A DNA stretch of 64,000 bases from Daldinia sp. FL1419 (taxonomy: Eukaryota; Ascomycota; Sordariomycetes; Xylariales; Hypoxylaceae): NCBI GenBank assembly GCA_025201765.1, contig MU623341.1, forward strand, positions 574,912-638,911, in the 5' to 3' direction. Position numbers and translations under genes: made by a program. The notes under the pieces are model-generated. The model was not told where the DNA came from. It ran no database searches and saw only the letters and a program-made list of their open reading frames with translations. Below, piece by piece: positions 47,101 through 58,737 of the stretch. The first letter of the stretch is position 1. Each line of letters starts with the position of its first letter.

Positions 47101-48900
47101 TTAAAAAAGAATTCAAAACAATGCCTCTGATCAACTCATCGTTCCAGAAAACTCAACAATTAATTTTCTTATCTGGCTCCTCACCTTTTCCAATTTTGGA
47201 TAGCCGAACTGCCACCTCCTTCTTGACGTTTCTTACATAATTTAGTGTAATTGCCGCGCCTCGATCTGTTTAGATATGACTAGGACAAAAGATGGTGGGT
47301 GGGCTGATGCAAATACGGTCTGAATTGAACCACATACGTAACGCAGACACGTACGTCGCCGGGGCCCGCCTATGCAAACAGTTCTATCGTATTGGTGCCT
47401 AAGGATCTAAGAAGTAGGTAGGTGAAGGTAATGAACGTACGGGTAATGCATGCATGCAGAGATAATGCAGGGCAAAGTCTGTCACATAATGCGAACTAAT
47501 CCAAGTGCCGCACCAGTCGATTGTGGCCGTCGTGAGACTTATTACCTGCAACGGCAAAATGGCTTCGGATGCTGTGCGTCTCGGGGCTGCCTGGGCATAC
47601 CACCCGGGCACTTAATTATCTGGTTCTACCGCATCTGTTCCACGTGGCTTTTAGGGCCTCTGCTAGACGCCGCTGATGCATTTGGTGCCATAAACGCGAA
47701 TAGACGCGAGTTGGGAACACCGCATCTATGTATCACTCACGCTTGCTACCTCTCGCTACCGTCATCTAAATTGTGCGGGGCAGAGCTGAGCCGTTTCGAA
47801 TTTATCCGATTATCTAACATCGGGTAGATGGAGGACCGCGCTTAGGTTTGGAAGATCAAGACTAATAAGCTGAGCTCACTCAACTACCAAGTGAAATCTC
47901 CAACCGCGTGTATTCCACGTAATACACATAAAAACCTATCTACACGATCTATACGTACCTCGGGTACATAATCGTGACATAGGTATACACGTTACCCTTG
48001 CGGTTTACGTGGGTACTTACCTATGGATAGCCGTGGTGCTGAACAGCTGATTCGGCCGACTAACGACAAACCCAAAAAAGAAGTCTCACCAAAGTACAAA
48101 CGAATTATAAGATACAACTTATAAGTAAGGATTCCTGAGCCGAGTATGGGACTCGGAGGCCGAACGATCCTGCAAAGGCAAAGCTCTCTTGCCGATACGA
48201 TATCTTATGGGGCGTCTCTCGGTAAGTTATGGCAGTCGTCCTGCCCAGCCAGTCCCTAGCAACAGTTCAAATTGCGGGGGTCTAGAGTAGAATATGCTCA
48301 TCTCCCATATGCAATCGCGGTCACATCACATCGTCCGCCCGCCATAGCTCGTATACCTTAGTCCGCCTTGCGGTGTCCCTTAGGGCGGCCGGGGATGGGT
48401 AGGAAGGACAGAATAAAACAGAATGCGAGACTTGGCGTATTGGCAGACCGCCGGAATGCCTGAGATAATAAAGGTAGCTCTGAACGACAAAGGAGATAAT
48501 AAGCGATCCGAAGGGAACGGGTGTCGATCTGAAGAGTCACGGCGAAGTGGGGTGAAGGAAGGGAGGGTTGGGGTCTAGAATAAATTTAAGTGTTTCCGTC
48601 AAGACTACCAGGTACCCTCGTCGGGCCCAGACGGAACTTTGCGAATTGGGGTGCGGTTATCGGAAAATGAGAGGGGGGAGGGGTCCCTGCGCCTCGACGG
48701 TTAGGCGAATTAGGCGAATTTAGACGCTGGGGGGTTTTGGGATCTTGGGAAGGATGATGCGGAGAGCGCTGGCCTTGGACGTGGTCGGGAATGAGCATAG
48801 AAAAAGCCCCGGTGGCGGGCGGTCTGGCTGGGCTTGACCTGGACGGTTCCTTCGGCGATAACAGTGCCTCCTCCTGTTATACTTGTCCGGTATACTATTA
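44187..48900. other. gene desert, right part
   Basis: The first part is the 3' region of the small gene. Elsewhere no convincing gene appears. It includes a T/G-rich stretch at 44960-45120, A-tracts at 46434-46448 and 46779-46791, and short direct repeats (GGCGAATT) near 48705-48720. The open frame at 47450-47827 (125 codons) is not recognisable. Confidence 0.45.
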
Positions 48901-48917
48901 GCGTAGAGGGATTGCTA

Positions 48918-49115
48918 TGGGGGGGGGGGGGGGGGGGGGGAGCGGGGGGGGGGGGGGGGGGCTGCCCCCCCGGGCGGAATGGGGGGGTACGGTAGTTATT
49001 ATATTTACGGCATTNNNNNNNNNNGCTCCCCCTCCCCCGCCGCCCCCCCGTCCCCGCCCGGGCCGCGCCCGCCGCCGGCCCGCCCCCGCCCCCGCGCCCC
49101 CCCCCCCCCCCCCCC
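48918..49115. other. low-quality G/C runs and assembly gap
   Basis: Long G runs (48919-48940 and within 48941-48961) lie left of ten N (49015-49024), and long C runs (49025-49115) lie right of it. The 74 bases 48941-49014 line up without gaps to 49116-49189 with 18 mismatches, most of them a change to G in the left copy. This is two unmerged contig ends covering the same place, the left one ending in poor reads. The sequence between about 48917 and 49116 should not be trusted, and any ORF across it is false. Confidence 0.85.
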
Positions 49116-49189
49116 AACGGGGCGGAGACTAAGGGAGTTCCCGCCCGGGCGGAATGGGGTCGTACGGTAGGTATGATATGTACGTCATT

Positions 49190-50765
49190 ACTTCGTATAA
49201 GATGGTTGTTCACGCCTTGGGCCACTAGATAATCACCTAACTATGTCACTAGTAATATTATATGTGTAAGAGGAAGCGCTCAAGATGTGGTCTACTCGGG
49301 CCTCGTTGTTTAAGTGTGTGCAAGTGTGTTGTGTATGTGTCACGAAGGCGCCGTGGCTCTAAACAAAGTCCTGATCGATAATAGTTAAATTGGCAAAGGG
49401 GACAAGGTAATCTGCCTATCTAATTTCAGGTCGTTACAATCGGATGGATTGCGGTGGACAAGGCCACGAGTTCTTGCTTTGCGGCCCCCGCAACGGTTTG
49501 TGCCACATCTCGAGGCCGGGGTGATGATACGGGATCGGCTTACAATACTTGTTATTGATTACTGTAGTTAGAGCATCATGTAGGCAACTAGTAAGGCGTG
49601 TAGGATGGATTGAAGATTCTCATCTCAGATCTGGCCTCTTGTCGTTATATATCTCCTATACTTCTCTCGCGAAGGTTCCTCCACTTTGACATAAATACCT
49701 ACCTAGGCAACTAGGTATGCCAAATATAAGAAATATCTTGTCATGAAGACTGTTTCACAATGGATTCAAAGGCCCCACTAGATATAAGAGCCATAGTATA
49801 TACCTGGATAGTATATATAGCCAAGTCCAACACGACCACGGAAATAGAATATAGTAATGAGCGACCCCCCCCCTCCCCCTTTCTCTCTTTTGCGCGATAA
49901 AGCAAGATTGCGCTTCTTTTATGCGAAACAAAATGACTCTTCGTAGGTTGGTTCGTCATGTGGCTTGATTTTATTCATTGGCTTCAGGGAATTGTACCTG
50001 TTGGGTGTTGATACTCCTATTTGCCTTTTACCTCCTTATAGTTAGTTACAATAAGTAAAGGTTGAGACAGCGAGTCTCATTGCCTGGATATCTACTTAAA
50101 AGGGGCTCGTTCGCACAACACATATTACTTTCCCTTTGAAGCTTTTCTAGAGTGCGGAAATATAGCGCTTGAGACATTATGCATTCGGTATACTGCAAAG
50201 AAATAATTTCAACCCAATGCCCGATATTGAGGTATAGATTACGTGGGAACTGTGGGTGCCTACGTGGGCTAGATAGCTATAATACAGGTACTTAGGACAT
50301 GTAGATAGGTAGTTGGTCCAGGACGCCCCTACCTAATACCGTAGCCCCGCTACCCCGCCAACCCGCTAAAAACCTTATCCAAATTGACACTGACGTATTG
50401 AACCTAGTGTACCTAGGTTAGTAGATGAGTGTTCCCCACTAATGTATTGTACCTGCACTTAACGCGTTAAGCTAAACCGCGTTTATTGACTTTGGCTTTC
50501 AAATGCTGGCACCTTATTTTCCATCCACCCAGGCAAATGCACTCAATTTGACAACAACTTCCGTAGCCAAAAAGTAGCATTTTCTTTTTACACATATCCT
50601 TTTTACGGGTGTCTATTTGACTACCTTACTACGTCATTATCGGCCTCCATCTTTTAGAGAAATGATTCTGATCATGGATATATTCCTCTAGTAGTATTCT
50701 GTTCTTCATCGACGAAATCCAATTTATTTATCGCATTTCAATACCTCTCGACTCCCCCTTGGAAA
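49190..50765. other. intergenic, promoter of the F-box gene at right
   Basis: No coding region is supported. Scattered ACCTAGG half sites occur near 49695 and 50411. The last ~250 bases are A/T- and pyrimidine-rich and probably contain the promoter and leader of the next gene. Confidence 0.5.
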
Positions 50766-53058
50766 ATGGCGACCTCGGAGGGCCCTGCACCAGCCCGAGA
50801 GGCGATGGGCCCTATTGCCCTTAAGAAGGGTCAAGGGTTCTACGCACAGGAAGATTACGAGGCTGCGGTGAAATTCTTCAAGAAGGCTTGTTATTTGTTG
50901 TCTTTCAAACGTTTGCATGCGCTTACCTTGCCAGGCTATAAACCATTGCAGCTGTCAAAGCCGTGGCGGGATGAAACTAGACATGAACCAAGATATTTTG
51001 ACAGGCATCGAAAACGATCGGCTAAAGGAAGTGCTCTCAAGCCTGACACCCCGTTCTATACGTTGCGATAAACAAGTTCACATTCACGCCCTTGACTCGC
51101 TTATTGCCGCGTACGAAATGCTCTCTAAACTAGACAAGTGTTTCGAACTTGCCGTGGCTATGGTCAATCTAGCCCCGAGGGAGCCTAGGGTATGCTGTTT
51201 CCCTAACGGATCTGGCAAGTTTATTGACCTCTCTCAGGTCTACCTTCGTCTCGGGAAGATTCTTCGTTTGAAAAGCAATCAAACTCTCGCGTACTACGCG
51301 TATAAACAAGGCATCGAACTGGTGGAAAAAAAGCAACCTCATCACTCCTTGCTGCCTGTGCGTATATATGTTGGATTGCCCTTAGGCTATTCTAATTATT
51401 TTACATAGAAGTTGCGGATCCAGAGAGATAAGTTATCCGCTTTAGCAGCATTTGATCCCGCGAAGAAGCTTCCCGCAGAACTTCTTCGCATGACATTCGA
51501 GTTGCTTGACTTCAAAACCTTGTGGTAAGGCACTTTAGAAACTTGCTTTTTATTGTTTGCTGACTTGCCTTGTAGTCGCTGCTTGAGAGTGTCCAAGAGT
51601 TGGAACGAAATGCTGACCAAATCAGACGCTTTCAGACCCCTATGGCGTATCCAGACGTATAAGATAACCCAAAGAACTCAACCCGGCGTCCGAAGAATAA
51701 TACACAGCTTCAAAGCGTATAACAAATACAGCCATAATTCTCTTAGCGAGTTATCCATCGATGGCCTATCCCACTTCTTGCTGCGTTGTACATTCTCACA
51801 GGTTCTAGGGCTCTCTCAACAACTGAGAGTACTCAAGCTCCGAGAGCCGCAAGGTTCTTTTGAATTAGACACACTGCCATTGAATTTCAAACTACCGCGA
51901 CTTACCACCCTTTCCTTGGGATATGGAGTACAACCGCAGCCGAGAGTTTTAGAGAGGTTGATAAATGCATCCGCGGGTACACTGGAAGAACTTTCGGTTT
52001 TTGAGCTCCCGGTTGTCGGACCCAATCAAGTATTATGGTATCCTGGCTGGGAAAAGCTTGAAAAGCTAAGGGTTGTCCGACTTGCATACCCTAAGCACAC
52101 ATATCCCCTTCCGAACTTGGTGAGTTTATCCTACTGGGAGGGTTGCATTATAATTCTGACGGCATGTAGCATGAGTTTATGAAACTAGCTCCCAACGTGG
52201 AAGACGTCTGGCTCGATAATGCCACATATTCGCCTCATCTACTAATGACACGGTGGCCAAAACTACGAAAGATATTTATTGGGAACAACGCTCGCTCGGA
52301 CCTTACGGTTAGCGAGCATAGTACGGTAGATACGGTAGATACGGAAAGTAATCACAATGGTATCAATGAATTGCATTTGGAAGGTGAATCTCTCCAGGAT
52401 CGCATTGGTATGTATTTCCCTGCCAAGTAGCCCTCACATTGTATGGATGCTAACTGCTCATGTTGGGCCTTTAGCCCTTTCTCGGCTTCATGGACTTAAT
52501 CAACTCGAGAGGTTGTCAATATTAACCTGGGAATCTCTTACCGATCTCGAATTCGAGACTGTTGTTCGGCCCGGCATGGAATCAGGTACTCTACAGGAAC
52601 TTGACATTCGACCATGGCCCATGAGTTTACTATTCGGAAATCCGACACCATCCGGAATCTTCCCTAGAACTGATGCCCCGGAGTGGCTTAAAAGCGAAAA
52701 TATCACGTATCTCAGTCTTACAGGATTCACGGCGTTGAATATTTCCCAGACCCGGCAGTGCGATGAGGCGCTACTCGCACTTGTCAGTCGTTTTCCCAAT
52801 TTGCACAGTATTGACATCTCCAGCGAGCAGTTTTCAGATGCTTTATTGGCTAAGTTCATTCAACGCGGGGTCAAGACAATATATCATCGAGCGAGACAGT
52901 CGAAAGCAGATCTCCAGGAGTGGGCTGCCACTCATCACGATGCCCAGGTTATTAGTAGACCTCCATCCCACTTACCATCTATGCACCCTGACCGACTGCC
53001 CTTCTTTAATGATCACTTACAGTTCTCATCCAGCGCGCAATCTGATTCCCCGTCTTAG
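50766..53058 (+). CDS. TPR / F-box / LRR protein (Dia2/Pof3-like)
   Basis: The architecture of Dia2/Pof3: TPR helices, an F-box, then leucine-rich repeats. Those proteins are SCF ubiquitin-ligase receptors acting in replication and chromatin. Exons after the first are well supported: about 50935-51189, 51238-51357, 51409-51524, 51576-52119, 52170-52407 and 52475-53058. All have clean GTNNGT...YAG introns of 48-67 nt and matching phases. TPR segments include GFYAQEDYEAAVKFFKK and ALDSLIAAYEML...VNLAPREPR|VYLRLGKILRL. The F-box is LPAELLRMTFELLDFKTL|CRCLRVSKSW; LRRs follow. The first intron is unresolved: exon 1 (50766 to about 50885) is in a different frame from AINHCSC in exon 2, and no GT donor gives phase 0. 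A GC-AG intron (50886-50934), a weak GTTGTC donor (50897) or a one-base error could explain it. Confidence 0.78.
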
Positions 53059-54390
53059 TGGGCCGGGTCTTTTATCCCCTTTGAATTAGGACATGGGGCG
53101 TTTGCGTGATGTACTTGGTAGGGTTGCGAACATACATTCGCGCACAAGGGGGTATTCTCTGGACGGGGTTTAAGCCGAATATACCGGAATACCTACGGCG
53201 TCGACATGGGTTAAGCTACATTCTGTGTTGTTTCAAGCGCGACTGAATAGCACAAATCGGCTAGCTGCTCTCTGCGGAGATTTTCTTTTATTCATGTCAC
53301 CAGTCACGCCTCACGGCTATGCTCATACTTATAAGTAACGGTAGTAAGGCGAGAATGCGTTGATTTTCTACTAATTTAGACGTAGAGCCGGTTACATGAC
53401 CTCAATGGGTTATCTGGCAGGTTAATATAAATGCGCTTGCCTTTATATGTGAAATCTTGCCGAACCGTGTCGGTGCCCCGAGCTAGGAGCTGCCACGCTC
53501 TATATAGTGCCCGCGTCTTGTCATGCTTTACCTCTCCCATCTCTCTGCATTGAAGGTATATAATATTGAAGGAGCCTTCTAATCGAGAAACGGGAGCAGA
53601 TACTAGATGATACTTTACGTTTCACATCACATAATATGCGGCTAAGAATGATATTAATACTATCAGAAAAATCAAGCGTTTTAAATCTTCGACACATTCT
53701 ACACAAGACACCTATAGCAACACCCCCGTAATAAGGTAGCTAGCTAGTTAATCATACTTTCATTCATTGGTATAAGACATAGTAAATACTGTAGTGGGCG
53801 AACGACCGGCTCATACCGCCGTCTGTTCTGTAGTGGTCATCGTAGCATCCACGGCATTGTCATAATAGCTAGCCTCTCCCAATCCTCCCGCCCATGGAGA
53901 CTTATGCCAACAACAAACCGACAATGGAGCTCTTTTTGGCTTGGGAAAACCGAAAAAAAGATAAAAAAATAAATAAGGTAAAATTTCATGCGTAATCTTC
54001 GTAACAGTGATGATATTCCTCCTTAAATTCCCCTTGTGAATATCCAACCTCCCGCTCCCCAACACCCAATGGCTTTTTTCCCTTTCGCTTTGAGCTTCCG
54101 GATCTTAACAATATTATGCTCATCCCCCTTCCTCCATGACTGGACATACGTAGACATACTAATTTCATTCATTCATTCGTTACTTCCTTCAGAGTTTCCC
54201 ATGTAGCATAATGTTTTGCATAATAATCCATAACAATCATCATCATTTTCTGCTTTAGTAAAATACGGCTGCGAGCTCGGTAGTAGGCTCTTTTTAGCAA
54301 CCTTAATGTTGCCTATATCATCATACCCTGATAAGTATAGGTAGGTAGTCATAGAGTAAGTTGTGATAGGTATCGTGTAGTCGGCTCAAT
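53059..54390. other. intergenic between convergent genes
   Basis: The 1.3 kb between the 3' ends of the F-box gene and the ADIP-like gene. Nothing coding is supported. A/T-rich patches at 53950-53980 and 54160-54250 may be polyadenylation regions. Confidence 0.5.
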
Positions 54391-57335
54391 TTAGTTACAA
54401 TCCACACCGGCACCTGGTCCCTGAATGAGGGCGTCTAACTCCCATGGGCTCAGCGTACTCCTTCGGCGCGACGCGGCCTTGCTCGTGTGGCGGTCGTTCC
54501 GATCGCGCCTTCGCTTTGTAAGTTTAAGAGGGCTACCGCCATTGGATTTGAGTGGACTACCACCGTTGCTCTTCTCTTGAGCCTCAACTGGACCTGCTAG
54601 CTCGTCTACTTCATCGGCCTCTGCTACGGGATTCACCGTCCTGGCCGGCGTCCCGCCCCTAGAGCGGGTTTGGGGTAATTCCTTGTCCTTTTTGACGGGA
54701 TCTACCGAGGCGGGATCATTTTCCTCTTGCCTAGCTTCGGATTTATTGGCCTTTGTCTCGCGGGGGGGCGAGCTGGGTGTGACTGTGGCGGAAGCCCGAA
54801 GGGCTGGATTTCGTCTCTGACCTCCAGAGCGGACAGCTCGTAGCTTAGCTCTGACACGAGCGGCGTCAGCCTCGCGTTCTGAAGCTGCCAGCTTTGCAGC
54901 GATAGTGGCAATTGTAAGCGGGCTCTGCGGGGCCGGGTTGGTACTATTTGGACGAGGCAGACGTGATGAGGCATTCGTATTAGTGTTGGTGGCTTGATTG
55001 GTACGAATGGGAGAGCGTGGAAGCGTCGCCGTCGGCTGCTGCTGTCGCTCCGTTACGTTGGCTGCAGCCTTCAAGGAAGAGGCGGAAGAGGACGAGGAGA
55101 TGGGCTGCGATTGTGCTGCGGCGGGTACTTGACGAATGGACTTTGCCGAAGGCTGTTGACGCGACGGCGGGTTAGTCGGGTCTGAATTTGTTCGTTTCAT
55201 CTCTGCAGCCGATGGATCCGGTGATGAAGTCGGCCTTTTGGACGATTTATTAGAGGCCTGAGAGTTTGCACTACCCGGCTCCGGCTGAGACTTGGTATAT
55301 AATTGTTTGCCTAGATTTGGGGTAGGCTTTGAGAATAGTTTGCGAGAAGGATCCGACTGAGATGGTCTCTCCCCGGATTTGCCAAATAAGGGGCTCTCAT
55401 AAGAAGCAGTCGAACTTGGTCGAGGTTGATCCTGCCATGGTGGAGAGTTTTTATATGACACGGATTTCTTCTGTGGCTGATGAGGAGACCTAGGAGACCT
55501 AGGAGACTGGGGTTTGACGACATGTGGCGGCGGAGGTGGTGCTTCTTCCTCTTCCTCTTCCTCTTCCTCTTCCTCTTCATCTTGTCCCGCTAGATCCCAG
55601 GTATTTTCTTCTATGATGGTCGTGAAATCCGCGTGCTTGCGATATGCAAAATCACGTTCGGAGAATCCCTTATTTCCCGCCGAGTATGAGTCTTTAAGCG
55701 GACTAAGCTGCGGTGGTACCGGTAAAGGAGGCGATCCCATCGAGTTCGCATAGGTAGACTCCTGGAGGACTTGGACGTTTGGTTCCTCGGTATCCAGCTC
55801 GTCTATATCTATATCATCTTGGAAGATGCTACTAGAATCCGAACCAGAATCATTCTCGTCATTCTCCACAGCCGGATATCCCGATGTCGAAATCAGGTTC
55901 AGAGACTCAACCGGGCTTGGTGATCTCGGGCGCTGTGGGTCCTGTTGGACCTCTTCCGGGGCCTCTGCGCTGTCCTCTTCGCCGTACTCTTCGTCCTCTT
56001 CTATTCCTCGCTCCTCTTCTTGTTCCTCCTCCGCCTCCTCTTCATCTTCTTCATCTTCTTCCTGAATATAAGAAAGCTTCATGGGCTCAATATTTGCGGT
56101 CTCCTGGACGTCCCTAACCCTAACGGGACTAAGTCGCAGGCTCATTTGCAGGTCTTCCATATCGACTGACTTGCCGCTTGACACCATTCGTTTCCTCCAG
56201 CCATCAATCATGTGTACGGCATCCTTCCAGCGGGACTCCATAGTTTCTAGGCCGGCGCGTAGGCGAGTAATAGTCTCCTCGCGTATCTCAACCTCTTCTA
56301 TCGGCACGAAGGAGGGATTCGTCAATATCGTCCTAAGATGCTCCATTATCTCCTCCAACTCCGATGCGAGCTCATCAGCGGTCTTATGGGGTGCCATTAC
56401 CACAACCTCCCTGTTGTTATTATCTGACCGATGGTCGGCTCCATTCAGACTTTCCGAGCCACGTTCCATACCACTCATATCGCGCAGCCTATCAACTACA
56501 CGTCTAATGAGGGCGAGCAAACCCTCGTTTTCCTCGCTCAGGCCCCTTGCTAGTTCGGTGAGGAATTCGTTGGTCTCTAAGCGTAAGCTATAACCTTCAG
56601 CTTCGGTTGCGCCGGCAGGCATTCCACGCTCATCGCCGCCGACTTCCCCTATTACGGTAATGCATAGAACGTCTCTACTTTTACCACCGCCTCTGACTCT
56701 ACTAGCATCCGAGATGGCCTTCTTTAAACCATCAATCTGACGGTCCCGTTTACGGATCTCGTTGGCGCATGCAGCACGTGCTTGCGCTACTATGCCCTTC
56801 ATCTTGATAGCCTCGTCTTTTAGGCGGTGGATATTCTGATCTGCAATCTTGAGTTGGGTACGTAGGGCGCGTTCCGTAGCCTCTGCAGAATCAAGTTTTC
56901 GCTGAGCGTCTGACATCTTTTCTGTTTGCCGGAGAATTTCGGTCGTTTGACGCTGCGAATCAGCGCGCAGGGTCCGAAGAGTTGTGGACAAGGACTCGCG
57001 GCTTTCAGCGTCGCGCTGTCGTCTCAAAAGCATTAGTATGTTTATCTATCCTCGTGCTGGGTCTCGCGACTGGGATGATTAAGATTTCGTCGGCATGCCC
57101 TTAGATACCTAATTTGGTGACGATAAAAGAACAGGAGAAAGGATATACGTACGTCACGTCTTAAGATGAGGTCGTTGATGACACTCATGACCTTGCCCAT
57201 GGTAGCCTGCAGTCCTCCGTCCCCGGATTCCGGGTCGGCGAAGTTGATATTGTTGCCATCCCGCAAAAGGCCGCGCGACAGTAGTTGGTTGTTGATGTAC
57301 AGCGACGCCGTGCGGAGGTTATCCGGGTCGACCAT
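54391..57335 (-). CDS. ADIP/Msd1-like coiled-coil protein
   Basis: A 935-residue protein resembling the ADIP (afadin/alpha-actinin-binding; SSX2IP/Msd1) family, whose members anchor microtubules at centrosomes or spindle pole bodies. Exon 1 is 57153-57335 and exon 2 54391-57015, with a phase-0 intron (GTACGT ... TACTAAT ... GACAG). The join gives NDLILRRD|RDAESRESL. Residues 1-160 hold the ADIP-type region (ASLYINNQLLSRGLL, then a coiled coil rich in Arg/Gln/Glu). Helical segments follow to about residue 270. The rest is disordered: acidic blocks, a poly-Glu run coded by GAAGAG-type hexamers (about 55542-55580), Pro/Ser-rich repeats (SPRSPRSPH), and a basic C-terminus (KRRRDRNDRHTSKAASRRR). 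The nearer TAG-type acceptor at TTTTGAG does not keep frame. Family call is moderate; function in this organism is inferred. Confidence 0.7.
55542..55580. repeat. CTTCCT hexamer array inside coding sequence
   Basis: About six tandem CTTCCT (GAAGAG on the coding strand) units encode a run of glutamates in the ADIP-like protein. Such arrays change length easily and could vary between strains. Confidence 0.85.
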
Positions 57336-58737
57336 CTTGTCTTGTCTCTTGTCTTCCCTTTTTTCCCTCTTGATTCTTCCTCCCCCTTTTGCTCTGGGTT
57401 GACCCGTTCAGAATCTACCGTTTCCGCCCAATACCAAACCGAGAATAGGAGTAAGCAATGTAGGATGTAAGATTTGCTTTTCGAGCTGTCCGCATTGGTA
57501 GTGCGGGTTGTTGCAGATTGATAAATTGTGTTTGTATAAATTTATCAAGGTTGCCCAAAATATGTTAAAATGGTCAGTTTCCAATCAATACTCCAATTCG
57601 CCTGCTTCCCCTTTTGCACAATTGACGCTGAAAAGTCGCAAAAGGAAAAAAATAAAAATAAAAAATTAATAGAAAAGCTTGTCGTATGCGTAAAAAAGCT
57701 GGGCCGCGGACTAGAGCCCGGCTAGTGTACAAAATAACTCTCGGGGTCTACTTGTGTGGGTTTATTAGCTGGTACCGCGGCATTCCTTAACTTTGTAATG
57801 TTTTTCTTTGAAAAATGGCATCCCGTTGCTATGCGGGGTCCCAAGTAAACAAAAACTTTAACTTAGGTACCTAGTTACCTAGTTAAGTGACTCCAAAGTT
57901 ACATAACCGGTAGGTACCACACCAAGCCGTTACCCGGCGCGCAGGTACTTATCGACGTACCTACAGGGGTTTTGGTCTTGTGGAACTAAATTAACGCAGA
58001 TAACAGCAAATGACATCTTCCATCCCAATTCCCGCCCCGCAATCCATCCCGCCTTCTATGCACGTGGAAGCTTTTCATTGCATACCGACTTCTTGACCGC
58101 ATCTACAGAAATGGAAATATCGTTGTGTTATTCCTAAGTTCTATGTTGTTTTCTAGTCCCGTTGGTCTTTATATTTACTTAGGTTGGTTAGCTACGAACC
58201 CCCTTCTCCCTTCGAGTATCCAAAATAGGATCCACGATACCATTCCAAGAAAGACACCTTGTACGGTATCCAGCCAAAACATCGTATTGGGACACACACG
58301 CCTTGACTTATAAGCCACCTTTGACGTGGGGGGATTTGACATCTATCTAACCTAGGCCCCTAGTGTAGTGTATTGGATGATGACGACGGGGCTGTGGTTA
58401 TCCTGCCGTCAGATATCGAACCATCATCCGTAACTGGCTGCAACTTGCTGCATGTACAATAATAATCTCCTTGCGCTTACTCCCATACTAAAAACGTGTG
58501 ATGAACGCTAGCGACTGCATTGCCCCTCGCTTTTCAACCCCCTTTCCCCTCTTCGTTGCTATATGCCCGCTTTTTTGATAGACAGATGCTGCAAGTTCCC
58601 CCGGTCCCATGCTCAATGTCTTCAATGTCTCGTCTATTCATCCAATGGAATCCAATCTTCGGAAGAAGCCGTCGCTTATGGTATAACGCCGTCTGAATGC
58701 AATGTCTTTCCCGTCTCACTTGTCACGGAGTTTCTTC
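57336..58737. other. intergenic between two minus-strand genes
   Basis: It holds the promoter of the ADIP-like gene at left and the 3' region of the decarboxylase gene at right. ACCTAGTTACCTAG-type motifs occur at 57865-57885, and A-tracts near 57650. No gene is supported. Confidence 0.5.

Noticed and set aside
47450..47827. 125-codon plus-strand ORF
   Set aside because: No recognisable motif, odd composition and no gene-like flanks; likely chance.
48710..49225. Long Pro/Gly-rich open frames on both strands across the gap
   Set aside because: They cross ten N and the artefactual G/C homopolymers, so the translation has no biological meaning.
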